Below the pieces are notes generated by a model, which had not been told where the DNA came from, made no database searches, and was given only the letters and a program-made list of their open reading frames with translations. A stretch of 64,000 nucleotides of DNA from Kwoniella bestiolae CBS 10118 (lineage: Eukaryota; Basidiomycota; Tremellomycetes; Tremellales; Cryptococcaceae), in assembly GCF_000512585.2 (NCBI RefSeq), contig NC_089246.1, positions 1 to 64,000 of the forward strand, in the 5' to 3' direction. Positions within the stretch are counted from its first letter, which is position 1; each line of letters starts with the position of its first letter. Made by a program: the position numbers and the translations under genes. Positions 8,467-19,902 of this stretch are shown here, piece after piece.

Positions 8467-8867
8467 CTAAAATGCTTATTCATACCCATCACTAGTACTG
8501 AGTGGTCGTTGGTATCATACTAACATTCATCTCCGACGCTCATCGAGATGTAGTATTTGAGGTTGTTGGTGAAAGCGCTAATGTTATCAATATAATAGTG
8601 GAGATGTGAACGTATACAAGCCACGTGGACCGTCACGTGGCAAGAGGTTATGGAATTTACGGTGAATTTCATAGCAATAGGTTGATCATCCTGCTCGCAT
8701 TGTTACGGGGCATCGCTTGTCAGAAATCCAACGAAACCTGCTATGTACCAATTGGCCTTTTAGCCCTGCGAGCAATCACAAACATACAGTAAATGATATG
8801 GACGCATCTTTACTCATACGAGCGTTCCTGCGAGCGTGAAGCTCCGTTCTTCCAATGTCCCTGACTT

Positions 8868-11328
8868 TCACCATTCCGAACCAGAGTCAAAGGCGTAGCT
8901 GGTTTCCCTCTCACGCGGGTAACCAGGCCACTCAGAGCGAGGGGTGTTTTCGATCTTCGTAAAGTTGTCTGAGCTGGTGTAGCCGTTCTCCCACTGAGGA
9001 CGGAAGAACAGTTGTTAGATATGCACCAGCTCCTTGAAGTGAGACTGTTCATTGATGAGCACGACTTACCGCTTCGTCAGAATAGTACGCAAATCTCTCT
9101 CGTTCCTCAATGGGCCACTGATCGACTAGCCGCCCACCATGGAGGACACTTTCCTGGTTTAGCCAAGCGACGTATTGTCTTCCTAGCGCTACATTATGTT
9201 CAACTCACGTCAGCTATCAGGTATTTGTCGAAGGATGAAAGCAGACCCACTCTCTTCTTCGATAGTACCGAAAACCACCGCCGCGGGGGCTTGCCAATGA
9301 TTATCGTTGAAATACTCATCCCATAGTCTGTCTTTATTGATTAGTCGAGCGGTACCCTTCCACACTTTCGCGAATGCGAGGGATTGATATCGACCGTAGG
9401 TCCATGGCCTGACATTGGTGACTGTCGATCGGTCACAAGATCAGTTTTCTTTTGTTGCGACATGTTGCGACAAGCTCGTATTACCACTTACAGGCTAAGG
9501 TTGGATCAGGTATGTAATGTCCAGTCCAAGAGAGTGAATGGAGATTGTGTGCGTCCGTCAGGATGGGTGAGTCCTTCTTGTCGGGGGACACCTTGCCTCC
9601 AATTGAATAGTAATCCCCCAAGAAAGGTAATGACCGACGATACCCGGTGGCAAGAATGATCTGTCGATATATATCAAGCTGGATTCGCTGGAAGTGATAT
9701 GTGTCACACTCACTTCATCGATACCATCCAGCCATGTTCCATCCGAGAGCCTGATTTGTCCAGCTCTAATACTCGTATTCGAAGAAAGTCGACCAAACTC
9801 AACGACCTCAGGGATCTGTTTAGCTTCCGAGTGGATACGACGGATACTTCTTCTTGCCATGTCTACTCGGCAGCTGTGAGCCCAATCCTTCGAGATCACA
9901 TAGGAAAGGGATGTAGACTCACACGTGCTTCGAGTTGTATTTCGGATGGAGATATACAGCTTGTCTACGTGTGGACCTATCCTTCTGGAGATCTCGCTGG
10001 CGGAGACACTGGCACCCACAATGAGAACGGTCTGAGGGATGAGTGTCAGTGGAATCTGCACCGAGATCGTCGTTTCAACATGGAATTCTACTGACCTTTC
10101 GCTTGTATGGAGCTGGATTACGATAATGTTGGGAATGATGGACTGGGAAATGACCATCGCGCCTCTGCACTGTCGACCATTGAGTTAAGCCTGGGATATC
10201 AGGGCTGAGTACACTCGGTCTCAGCTGACTGTTGCACTCTTTGCCAGTCGTATATTGGAGTAATAGCTTACACATGAGCGGCATGATACCCTCCCGTCGC
10301 GACCACAACAGCATCGAACTTCTCTTCCCACCACTCCGCTTTGATCTCGTCCGACTCAGGCAATCTAGTCAGCCGCTTCAACCAGAGTCTCCATTCAGAT
10401 CCCTCCTTCCGCAACAACTCAACTCTAGTCGAGTATAGAACGATATTTGGGCTAGAAGAGTTGATGGGACGATCATTCACATTTAGTCTGTGAGTGGAGG
10501 CGTATGTTCTCACATGTCGTTGTACGAGTTGCGCTGAATTTTCACAATTGCTCAGCTTCATCGTCATCTCTCAGGTGACAGGCTGCATACCTTGTAAGGC
10601 CCAGGCTGCATCTTTCGGATATTCGATTTCCGGTAAAGTAGTAAAAGCCTAGGATCATCGGTTAATATGGCGAACCTCCCCGGAAAGATCACTCACAGGT
10701 GATGAGTTCGTTTCAAGATCATCCCAGATCTATGTATTGGCATTAAGCTTTGCCATGGCGATCAATGGTGGGTGCTTGACCATTCACTCACAGGCGATGG
10801 GCGAATGTGCTCTCTCCACCTCTCAGACAAAGTCAATCCATCGTCACCTTCTCGATAATACTCTGTCGACTTGGATCTGGGATCCGGCCGATAAGCCGCG
10901 GTTTGCAGATCATCGTCCCTACAATGCTATGAGGTCAGGAGATCACACTAGAAGGAGATGCAGCAGGAATAAAAGCTGATGAACTCACGGAAAGCTTTCC
11001 CTCACTGGAGTCAGCTCGTTGTGGTACCAAGTTCCGCCAGGTGCATCGGACCTTTCGATCAAGCGGACATCAAAACCTTCTTTGACCAAAGCAGCCGCTG
11101 ACTGTGGTGATCGCTTCAGCCTGATTGCTTTCGTCAAGCGATGTAGGCTTTACATACCTGTAAGCCCGATGGACCGGCACCTATCACAGCTACCTTTCTT
11201 ATATCTTTTGGGAATCTATACCAATCACCCACCATCGGCGATCTGAAAGGTGCTTGATGGGACGTGACATCAGCAGACACGCGGCTGTTTAGACCGATAG
11301 TCAAAACAACCAGTAAGGTGAGTCTCAT
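8868..11328 (-). CDS. Flavin-containing monooxygenase-like protein with signal peptide (paralogue A)
   Basis: A multi-exon gene with the ATG at 11326-11328 and the stop at 8868-8870. Exon 1 (11328-11158) encodes a hydrophobic leader (residues 1-19) followed by the Rossmann FAD site VIGAGPSGLQ. Later exons give the APGGTW segment, an NADPH-site GASVSA, and an HGGRLVDQWP segment that aligns with paralogue B to the last exon (8993-8868). Class B flavin monooxygenases use NADPH and O2 to oxygenate nucleophilic N or S atoms or ketones. The leader suggests entry to the secretory pathway, unusual for this cofactor-dependent class. The gene diverges from paralogue B across a 389-bp shared promoter and appears intact. 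The substrate is unknown; the neighbouring sulfonate-type dioxygenases make a sulfur compound a reasonable guess. Confidence 0.85.
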
Positions 11329-11717
11329 TTTCAACTATGTCAATGACGAGGTCTGATCAACGAAACCTCTAGAAGCGAAGTGCACCGGCATCTTTCATAT
11401 ACTTCACTTTTCGTCTTAATCCCCCAGAACGGTCAAATAATCTCGAAACGAAACAGAGCAACGGTCCGAATCCACCCGTTGGCAATACGTGATCCATGAT
11501 CACAAATGACCGAATTTGTGCGTGCTCAACTTTCTTCGGATTTGACCGAAAATACCATCATTACACCAGGCGCAAATCAAATATTTGATGCTGACAGTGC
11601 ATTCTGCATATGCTTAAAGGGTCGCAGCATGTACCGATATCGCTATACAAGAAGTTCTGAAATGTTTTCGAGCATCTTCAAGGCTGACGAAGCACCTACA
11701 TTGATCATATATCAAAG
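11329..11717. promoter_or_regulatory. Divergent promoter of the two monooxygenase genes
   Basis: A 389-bp gene-free spacer between two start codons pointing outward, so both paralogues are probably co-regulated from here. No clear TATA box or operator was recognised. Confidence 0.6.
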
Positions 11718-13913
11718 ATGAGAAGTCTAGTGATTTTATTGTCCCTTTCAGCGGCGTCTGTGGTCAGCTGTACGGAGCAATGGCACAGGTTTGAGCGTCC
11801 CATCAAATCGGTAGCCGTCATTGGAGCCGGTCCAGCCGGAATACAGGCTGCCGCTACTCTTCTGCAACACGACTTCGATAGGGTGAGACTTTTCGAACGG
11901 CGAGAAGGACCTGGTGGCGTCTGGTTCTATCAAGACGAGGTCCCACTACGGGAACCATATCCGTGAGTAAACAGACGTAGTTTGTCTGTGGTCGATTGAG
12001 AAGAGCTTATCACCATACCGTACAGAGATGTGCCCATCGAGCATGCCGCTTTCTACCCGGATATCAGAGCATCGGGTACGGTTAAGTTGTACGAAGAGGG
12101 GGAAGAGGACACAACTCTCGATGAGAGATGGCGAGATCACACACGCCCATCACCGGTGAGGTTGTCTAACCTGAGCATTGTGATTGAGCCTGATGATCCC
12201 ACAACAGGCTTGGGAGAGTCTCAAGACAAACACTCCCCGGCAACTGACCGGACTGCCGGATGTCAAGTGGCCTTCAGATTCGAAATGGGTGATATCGGGT
12301 AAGTGACTCGCCTTTGGAAACAAGTGAGTCTAGCTTTGATACTGACTAGTTGCAGTGCATGACATTCAACGTCATGTTCGGGCCTATGCGTCTTATCATG
12401 GTATAAATACCGGCGACGGTCCTTGGGATCCTCAGTCTGAGTCAGTCACCTCCTACAACACTCGAGTGGAATCGTTGGAGAAAGTCGGAGACAAGTGGGA
12501 ACTACAATTGAAGAAACTGGAAAAGCTACCCGACAGCCGTCGATTGAAAGCATCGTGGTGGTCTGAGGAATTCGATGCAGTGGTAATAGCCAGTGGAGGT
12601 TTCGATGCGCCACACGTTCCTGATATCCCTGGTCTCAAGGATTGGGCACAAGTACGCGATGTCAGTGGACATCAACCCGTTTGGCATGCTCAGGCCTACA
12701 GACGTCCGGACGACTTAAAGGGCAAAGTGAGTGAATCGACTTGGCTTCAAAGTTCGGATTGTTCCTGATAGCCTTGACAGAATGTTCTCTTGATCGGCGC
12801 GTCGGTATCTGCCATGGGGATCTCAAACGATATCGGACCTCATGTATCCAAACTATTCGTCTCGGTCAGACCTGGAAACAGAACTGCTCTCTTCAAGAGA
12901 CGAAGTTATAGGAGGCTTTACCCAGAGGCAGAAAAGGTTGGGGAGATTGCCAGGTTCGACTCGCTTGTTTCAAACGATTCAATCATGAATGGACGAATTG
13001 TGCTCGCCAATGGCACGGTTCTAACCGGTATTGATGAAGTGAGTGTGTAACCTCTTACGGTCGACGAGAAAGCTGAGGAGATCATAGGTCATATTGGCCA
13101 CCGGGTACAGACACGCCAATTCGTATCTCGGACCTTTGGTCAACGGCACTATCCGAGGTGACGATGATCCTGAAGTCAAAGTCAGACCTGTGATCACCGA
13201 AGGGAAGATGAGCCAATTCCGCAATGTGGATTGGAGAGGTTTTTATATCGATGATCCAACGTTGGCATTCACCACAGTGCGGCCTTGGACTGTAGGACGG
13301 TATGTTGCTTATACAGAGGTTGGACGACTTGACCGCTGACATTGCTTAAGCTACCAAGCTCTTGCTTTTGCTAAAGTGTGGGAAGGCACAGCTCGCTTGC
13401 CAACGATAGAGCAGCAATGGAAAGAATATCCAGGACACGGGAGATCATTCTTCAGCCGATCTTTTGGTGGCGTACAGGCCGAAGGTAAGACCAGCTGACA
13501 TAGACCATGAAGAAAATAACTGATTGACCCCTCATAGCTGCTTTCCGGAGATACGTGACATGGTTGAACAACGAGAGCTTAGTGCACGGGGGGAAATTGG
13601 TAGACTACTATCCATCAGAGTAGGTTGCGCCTTGTCATCCTCGACTGCAAACTGACGCTTGTGTTTTACTGTAGGTGGCGGGAAGAATTCGTTTATTACG
13701 CATCGTCGGCCGTTGGATATGTAAGCATCTATACAGGCCACACTGAATGATCGCTGATGCACCACCTTGCGCGTTCTTTTTCAGTGGGAACCTGGAATAT
13801 TCTCGAGGCAGAACTTCACAGACGCGGACTTGACGCCGGAAAAGAACTGGTCCAGTGAACCACCGTTGGAGATCTTCTGGAACGCCTTTGTCGATCACGG
13901 AGACGATTATTGA
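11718..13913 (+). CDS. Flavin-containing monooxygenase-like protein with signal peptide (paralogue B)
   Basis: Ten exons: 11718-11962, 12026-12155, 12208-12298, 12356-12726, 12781-13038, 13088-13299, 13351-13484, 13538-13619, 13675-13720 and 13785-13913. They keep frame and give about 565 residues. A leader (residues 1-18, ending VVSC) precedes the FAD motif VIGAGPAGIQ. A GPGGVWFY segment, the NTPRQLTGLPDV region typical of FMOs, the NADPH motif LIGASVSAMG and the VILATGY motif follow in order. The C-terminal ~150 residues form an extension shared with paralogue A. The pair therefore arose by inverted duplication and both copies remain open. Localisation in or through the secretory pathway is inferred from the leader. 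The reaction is probably NADPH-dependent oxygenation of a small N- or S-containing molecule; the substrate cannot be read from the sequence. Confidence 0.88.
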
Positions 13914-14266
13914 TGAGACTATAAATGCACGTTGATATCATTTTTACGGAGGCCCCAGTCATACTTACGCTCATGCCATTCACATGGTGCCGTGGGCGCA
14001 AGCTTTGATTGAAGCATCAAGAATCGCATTGAATCCAAGAAAGTGTTACGTAGAGACAGTAGCAACGAATAATCAGATATCTATGGGTAGCTTGGAAAGT
14101 GACGTTGAAGGCTGGGATAGATAATCGGAAGGAGACTGAACAGCAGAGTATAAGGGCAACCGGGAGATTGACTCGGCAAAAACAGAAACGGGCGGATCCA
14201 CATAACGGCGACAATTCAAAGGAATGATCAAAGCGATTGCTCATGGACAGCAAAGACAGCATTCAA
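13914..14266. other. Convergent 3' intergenic region
   Basis: 353 bp between the stop codons of monooxygenase B and the MFS transporter. No gene or repeat was recognised. Confidence 0.5.
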
Positions 14267-16633
14267 TCATGATTTCTCTTGACTTCCCTCCAATCTTTGT
14301 TGCCTAGCTTCGTCCTTCCTGAGCTTCGCCTCTTGTCGAATTGCCCTTTCTGTATGTCTCGAGAGGTACCAGCCGTAAGTCGCCGTAAGACCGGCAACGA
14401 ACTGGAAGATAACACAAACCATGAACGGTATGGTATATCTGGGCGCATATTTACTGGATTGACGATCAGCAAATGCTTTGTTTGCAAGTGAAACCTCCCA
14501 AACCACTTACGATCGGAAGACTTGCGGCCCTACAGAGGCACAACACAATATCAGCGATGACCGACCACGTATGGGAGAGCAAAAGCGACCCACCAATCAT
14601 ACCCGACCATTGTGCCATTCCATTTTGGAAGGAGAATACAAACGCGGTCGAGGTCGCACCTTTCATAGTCTGGGAACGCCACGGCCAAAGCACCGCGAAA
14701 AATGAGCTGAAGGATGTCATAATTCAGTGTATGATTACGTAGACACCTCTGAATTCTCTAACAACCCAGACTCACGCGCTCCCGATCTTCGCGAAGATGG
14801 TCAACGCATATAACGCGGGCTGTGATATACGGAGCATTTTAGCATCATTCTGTTCATCATCCTGACTATTGAGAGTAACGCACCTTATTCTTGACGAAAG
14901 CCAGGCAAAAGAAAGAGGTCATCGTCCAAGCGATCGCCCCAATTAGGTACAACAGCTGCGGTAAACCAAAAGACCTTCGTCAGTCGATCCCTTGTGCTTC
15001 CCGAGAATTGCAACGCACTTTTGGTACACCTAAGGTCTGATCGGATAACCAAGCCCAGAAGAAAGAGGCGCACAACCCAACAACAGTTGGAGGGATGTTA
15101 AGAAGTTGACTGCTTTGTGTAGTCGTAAAGCCAAAACTGGCGATGATGGAGGGAAGCCAGAATTGCAAGCCGTAAGTCCCGATGTTCTGGAATAGCTGCA
15201 TTCCAGTGAACACGTAGATCAGAGGACTCTTCAGCTCAGACCAGATGGCCTTGGGGTCCCAATTCGCATCTGATCTTCGTGAGGAACTTGCTGGTAGCCG
15301 ACTGATGAGAATCTGCTTCTCTCGGGGTGTAAGAAATCTGGCAGTTTCGGGGTAGTTTGGCAGGAAGAACCAAACTATGGCAGCTACCGGAACACCAACC
15401 AAACCAAGGATTATGAAGTACCATTGCCAGGAAGAGATTCCGTGCAGCCCGTCAATGTAGGTGATCGCCCATGCTAGAAGAGCATCGAATATACTACTGA
15501 AGGCCGCAGCAGTGGCTACACCGATCATTCGCACTGCAATCTGAGAAGGTGGATTGGTAAGTACCGAACAAGCAAACTTCTCCGCAGCGGACTCACCTCA
15601 TCAGGTCGATACCAATATGTCAAGTGAGCCAGGATACCTATGGTAGCCAAAATGAGTCGTTAACCTTCAGCAATGCAGCAGGCACATCCCAAAATACTGA
15701 CCAGGGTACACTCCGGCCTCCAAAACGCCTTTCAAAACGATTCATCAGTATGACCTCCTTACCTATGCACGTTTCTTATGTACTTACCAAGGAAGAATCG
15801 GGTCGCCCAGAGACCACCCTTATTCTTGGCGAGAGCGCCCATCGCGCCGGACAGACTCCCTAACAATCATTGGCCTGTCAGCACGCGCACCTGCTTCGGC
15901 TGGAAATATGACAACTTACAGAGCAAGACGATTCGCATAAAATGGAATCGAGGTCCAAATTTCTTCATCAAAAGGTCTGATTTGAAGATCAGCATCATTA
16001 TTGAGATGTTACGAGTTGACATACTACTGGGCACTTCGAAGAATACCGAAGGGATCGTTTGAAAAGTGGTGATCATACTCCAGTCATCGGCGGTCATGTT
16101 CAATTGCTTGAGTACGTTGGTAGGCTTGCCCTTCTGCATCGGGACTAGGTAAGATACGATCTGTCATTGAAACATCGTTATTCATCTCGGCATCGTTCAT
16201 GTTCATTAGGTCGACATACGTACGAATTGATCCTAAAGCCGCATATCAGAGTCAGCGTGTGTACCTACTACTGTACGACAATGCTCGACCTACCATGTTC
16301 TTGTGCAGATAAATCAAGACCAATACTGGGATCAAAGCGAGATCCACTGGAGCAGGTCGTGACGTCAACCTTCTGCCCACGATACGGTAGAAGTGAAGAA
16401 GATACATACCTTTTCGGAGGATCTGCCTTGCTTCGGTACAGGTGTAGCTCGGCACCTCTTCGTGTTCAGATGCTACGATATATTTGTCCGCTACATCATC
16501 TAGAGCAGGATCAGGTGAAGCTGGCTTGGGATGCTTCTCAAACTGACAAGACATCAGCAGTGATTCCTGTGCCATTGGTCAACCAGCCACTTACTGGCAA
16601 AGTGGAAAGCTGAGCAGCAGTGGGGTTAGACAT
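14267..16633 (-). CDS. MFS transporter, anion:cation symporter (allantoate permease/Dal5) type
   Basis: A multi-exon gene with the ATG at 16631-16633. Exon 1 (16633-16595) encodes MSNPTAAQLSTLP; exon 2 is 16542-16410 and exon 3 is 16346-16294. Further exons run to the stop at 14267. Family landmarks are a cytosolic N-terminus ending in a short RKG helix, an FFEVPS-type TM segment, GLVGVPVAAIVWFFLPNYPETARFLT after TM6, the central loop with LTPREKQIL, and a final SKYAPRYTIP segment before the last helix and a charged tail. These are characteristic of fungal Dal5/TNA1-like uptake permeases for organic anions such as allantoate, nicotinate, ureidosuccinate and some sulfonates. It lies inside the monooxygenase/dioxygenase cluster and diverges from dioxygenase 1. 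It probably imports the cluster substrate (inference). The second TM region is less typical of the family. Confidence 0.85.
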
Positions 16634-17333
16634 GTCGGAGAGTGCGATGGTGCGACGCGACTAATCAGATGGTAGAAAGACACGATGACACTGCCACTGC
16701 AATACCTACCTGTAAGTCGCCTGATTTATATGCTCTCACCCACGTCGCAAGTCTCTGTGAAGTTTCTCTCGGAAAAGGACAACGATCCCAGGTTCATCCC
16801 GACTTCATTTCTTTGGTATTGGATACTGCATTTTCCGACAGTTTATTCGGAAAAAGAGAGAAAGGCATCGCGTACAATTGGGTGAAGTGCGTTTAGGCAT
16901 CATGGTGTGATTATTCTCTCGTCTCTTCTAGCTGCATGAAATTGTGCGGCGCAATATTTCGCCATATCAGTCTTTCCCCACCTCAGTAATGTTATGCAAC
17001 TCGCTGAGCATTTGGCTGAATTCATGCCGCATCGGTCAAAGCCGAATATTCCAATTTTCCAAGATCCAAGCGCCATCACGTAAGATGACGGATCATCTTT
17101 GGTAAACAATAAGTCTAGATAACGTTTAAAGCACGCTATAATGGCTATCGATCAGAAGATTAACAACGGGATCCGAGTTCCGGTTCTCGGTCAGATCACA
17201 CCGGATGTGAAGCGTTGAGGGAAGACAGCTCATCTGGATGACAGAGGTTATCTTGGTGGAGATGATATCAGACAGCTTGTAACGTATCATTACTTCTTTC
17301 ATGGCGGTTCTTCTGTGCATCAATACTTGAAGG
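16634..17333. promoter_or_regulatory. Divergent intergenic region, transporter / dioxygenase 1
   Basis: 700 bp between outward-facing start codons. The short open frames here have no family resemblance. Probably a shared regulatory region; no specific site was recognised. Confidence 0.45.
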
Positions 17334-19258
17334 ATGGCCACACGGACAGCCAATGCGAGCGAGACTGCCCGAGGCACGGCTAAGCAAGTTGTATCGCCCC
17401 CCTTAAGAACCCAGCAAAGATTGGCGAAAGCTGGGATTGACATATCAAGTATGTATAAGTCATATTGGACAGTAAATTGAAGGTGCAAGCTAAATCAGGT
17501 GTTGCATCGTAGATGGGTACCCTTACATACCTGAGAAGATACCTCAATATGTGCAAGATGTATATGAACTTCGAAACAACCTTCGCGAGTACGTCGATCC
17601 TGCCACAAGAGCTGATCCCGAGAAGAAGGCCTTGTTTGGAGCAGCGACCAAAGTTCATCACCTCGGTGCGCATGCTGGGGTGAGTAAAGATAGATCTGAG
17701 TATATGGGAGATGCTGATAAAGTTACAGACGGAACTGGTTGGGGTCCAGCTTAGCAAGCTGACCGATCAACAAAAAGATGAATTGGCGCTACTTGTCGCC
17801 GAAAGAGCTGTTGTAGTGAGCCGAACAAACAAAACGCTCTGTTCTCATCCGCAAAAGCTAATCTACGTTCGACTTCAGTTTCTGCGAGAGCCAGACATCA
17901 GTCCTCAAGAGCAAAAGGAACTCGGTCTTTACCTGGGTTATTGCATATTCTAGCTTGATAAAGGTGACTGGGTCGCTGATCTTGAATATCTCAGGCGGCG
18001 GCGAGATAGAAATATACCCACAATCACCACAGGTGCCTGGAGTGGGAGGCGGTGTCAGTATCATCTGGCCTGAAGGGGAAGGTCAAGCGGGTCTTTCACG
18101 AGTAAATCGGGATTATCGTTTTCCTTACGGGAAGACTGTACGATCTAAATTTGGCTGGCACACCGATCTTGTCCACGAGGCGTTCCCAGTGGGTGGCTTC
18201 CATCCATGTGGGCTAAAAGTCGCTGACAATTACCTCCTTTGTGTTGGTACATAGCCTGGATACACGCATCTCCACCTTGTGAGTGATTCCTGCTCAGCGA
18301 AGCTGCCGTAAATGGTGGCGCTCACAAGCTCATTGCAGGATGCTATACCGGAGATCGGGTGAGCAGTAACTGCTGTGCTGTTCATCTGAGATGGCCGCTG
18401 ACGATATGTCTAGAGGAGATACACTTTGGGCATCAGGGTGGGCGAATCTCGTGGCACCTGATTGGTAGTCGTCTCTTACAGTATATCATTTCTTCACAGA
18501 GCAGCAGCATATGACAAGCTTTCACCAAAGTTCCGGTCCCTGATTGATGGCTTGAAGTAGGTGGAATTATATTGGGCACCTTGAATGGCTTCGCTGATCA
18601 CGATAAATACAGCGGTATTTATCGATCCGCACACTCTTAGGAGGACCGAAATGACCCAGACGGACCACTCAAGCACGTCGAGCGTGTCCATCCTTTGGTA
18701 AGTCAGGAGGTAATGAGGGCGTCAACGAGCTTTCAGTTCACTCACTTTGACATGCTGTCACAGGTACGAACTCATCCAGCTACCGGATGGAAGACCTTGT
18801 TTGCAAATCGGGCATTCTTGATTGGTATAGAGGGTTTGGATCCCGATGAAAGCGGTGCGTAAAGTGGTCAGCGTGATCTGTCAATGACTTCCTACTGATC
18901 CAAGGGATTATTCAGACGCTATTTTAGGACACATCCTCAGTGTCTACGAAAGAAGTACGGATATTCAGGTCAGATTTGCTTGGACCCCGGGAACAAGCGT
19001 GATCTGGGATAACCGGTAAGAATACCTCACTTATGTCTGCATGATGATTCTGATGGTTTCAACTTCATCCAGATCCACGATTCACACCGTTGCAATCAAT
19101 TGGGAAGGTCAAAATAAACGACATGTAAGTGGGTCAGTAAGATTTCAATGGCTGATCACGATTCTGTGCAGGGCACCCGTGTGGCATCCTTGGCTGAGAG
19201 ACCGTTCTTCAACCCTATGAGTAAGAGTAGGCGAGAAGCATTAGGGCTAGATCCCTGA
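17334..19258 (+). pseudogene. Fe(II)/2-oxoglutarate dioxygenase, TauD/sulfonate type (copy 1), with an in-frame TAG
   Basis: Exon 1 (17334-17448) ends in AGIDIS and joins exon 2 (17513-17679) as SNGYPYIPEKIP, then exon 3 from 17729 (TELVGVQLSKLT). Later exons give GWHTDLVHE, with the HxD iron ligands at 18159-18167; the HLHLDAIPEIGGDTLWASG segment; RTHPATGWKTLF; and NRSTIH, with the distal His at 19083-19085. The last exon ends at TGA 19256-19258. All splice junctions keep frame, but one TAG (18638-18640) falls inside the conserved IYRSAHS-x-EDRNDP stretch, where the family usually has a tyrosine-like position. Removing it by splicing would put the downstream exon out of frame. The family cleaves sulfonates such as taurine to sulfite and an aldehyde (JLP1/TauD). 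The gene is either recently inactivated, read through, or carries a sequencing error. The donor after LYLG (GTTATT) is weak. Confidence 0.75.
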
Positions 19259-19902
19259 AGTTGTCCGTCATACGATGGGACTTCGTCAGCCTTCCAGTAA
19301 CATACATGGCTTGCTTATGAAATGAATTGATATATGCCCAAGTTCAAAAGTACCACATTGTATAGGCCAGGACTAAAAAATCATGACCTCGTTCCGAAAG
19401 TTTACTCCCATCCAATTCTATTTCACAGTGCCTCTGTCCGGAAGACCGTAGAGTTGATCAATGAGCAATCCTGAGCGTTCGGAATAGGTCGTTTCACAAT
19501 TGGTTAAATTAATAAGCATGTTGTGCTTGGTACAGTAATGGAACTATCGTTGTCATACGCCACATTTCGCAATCCGGCCAAATCCGATCAGGTGGATACA
19601 CGTCAAATAGCTTGGGCTAGAGAACATGCTATGAATACCGTTGACAACTGAACCAGACTTAGGGTTGTCAGGTAAGTGACAAAGATATTGATGCACGATG
19701 GCGTTAGATGTCGTTTGAATTTGACATCTAACACCCAGCTCGATATTCGGAATCTACTGATATGAACAAGAATTTGGCATGCCACAGCGTCACTCATAGG
19801 GGAAGCTGGACATATCCAATTCAAAAGCTACGGTTTGGTCCCTCAAATGTGCTTGTGAAAAAACTAATCATCGTACCATCAGGGATAACGACACAAATCG
19901 AG
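19259..19902. other. Spacer between the two dioxygenase genes
   Basis: 644 bp, AT-leaning, containing no recognisable gene. It serves as the 3' flank of copy 1 and the upstream region of copy 2. Confidence 0.45.
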
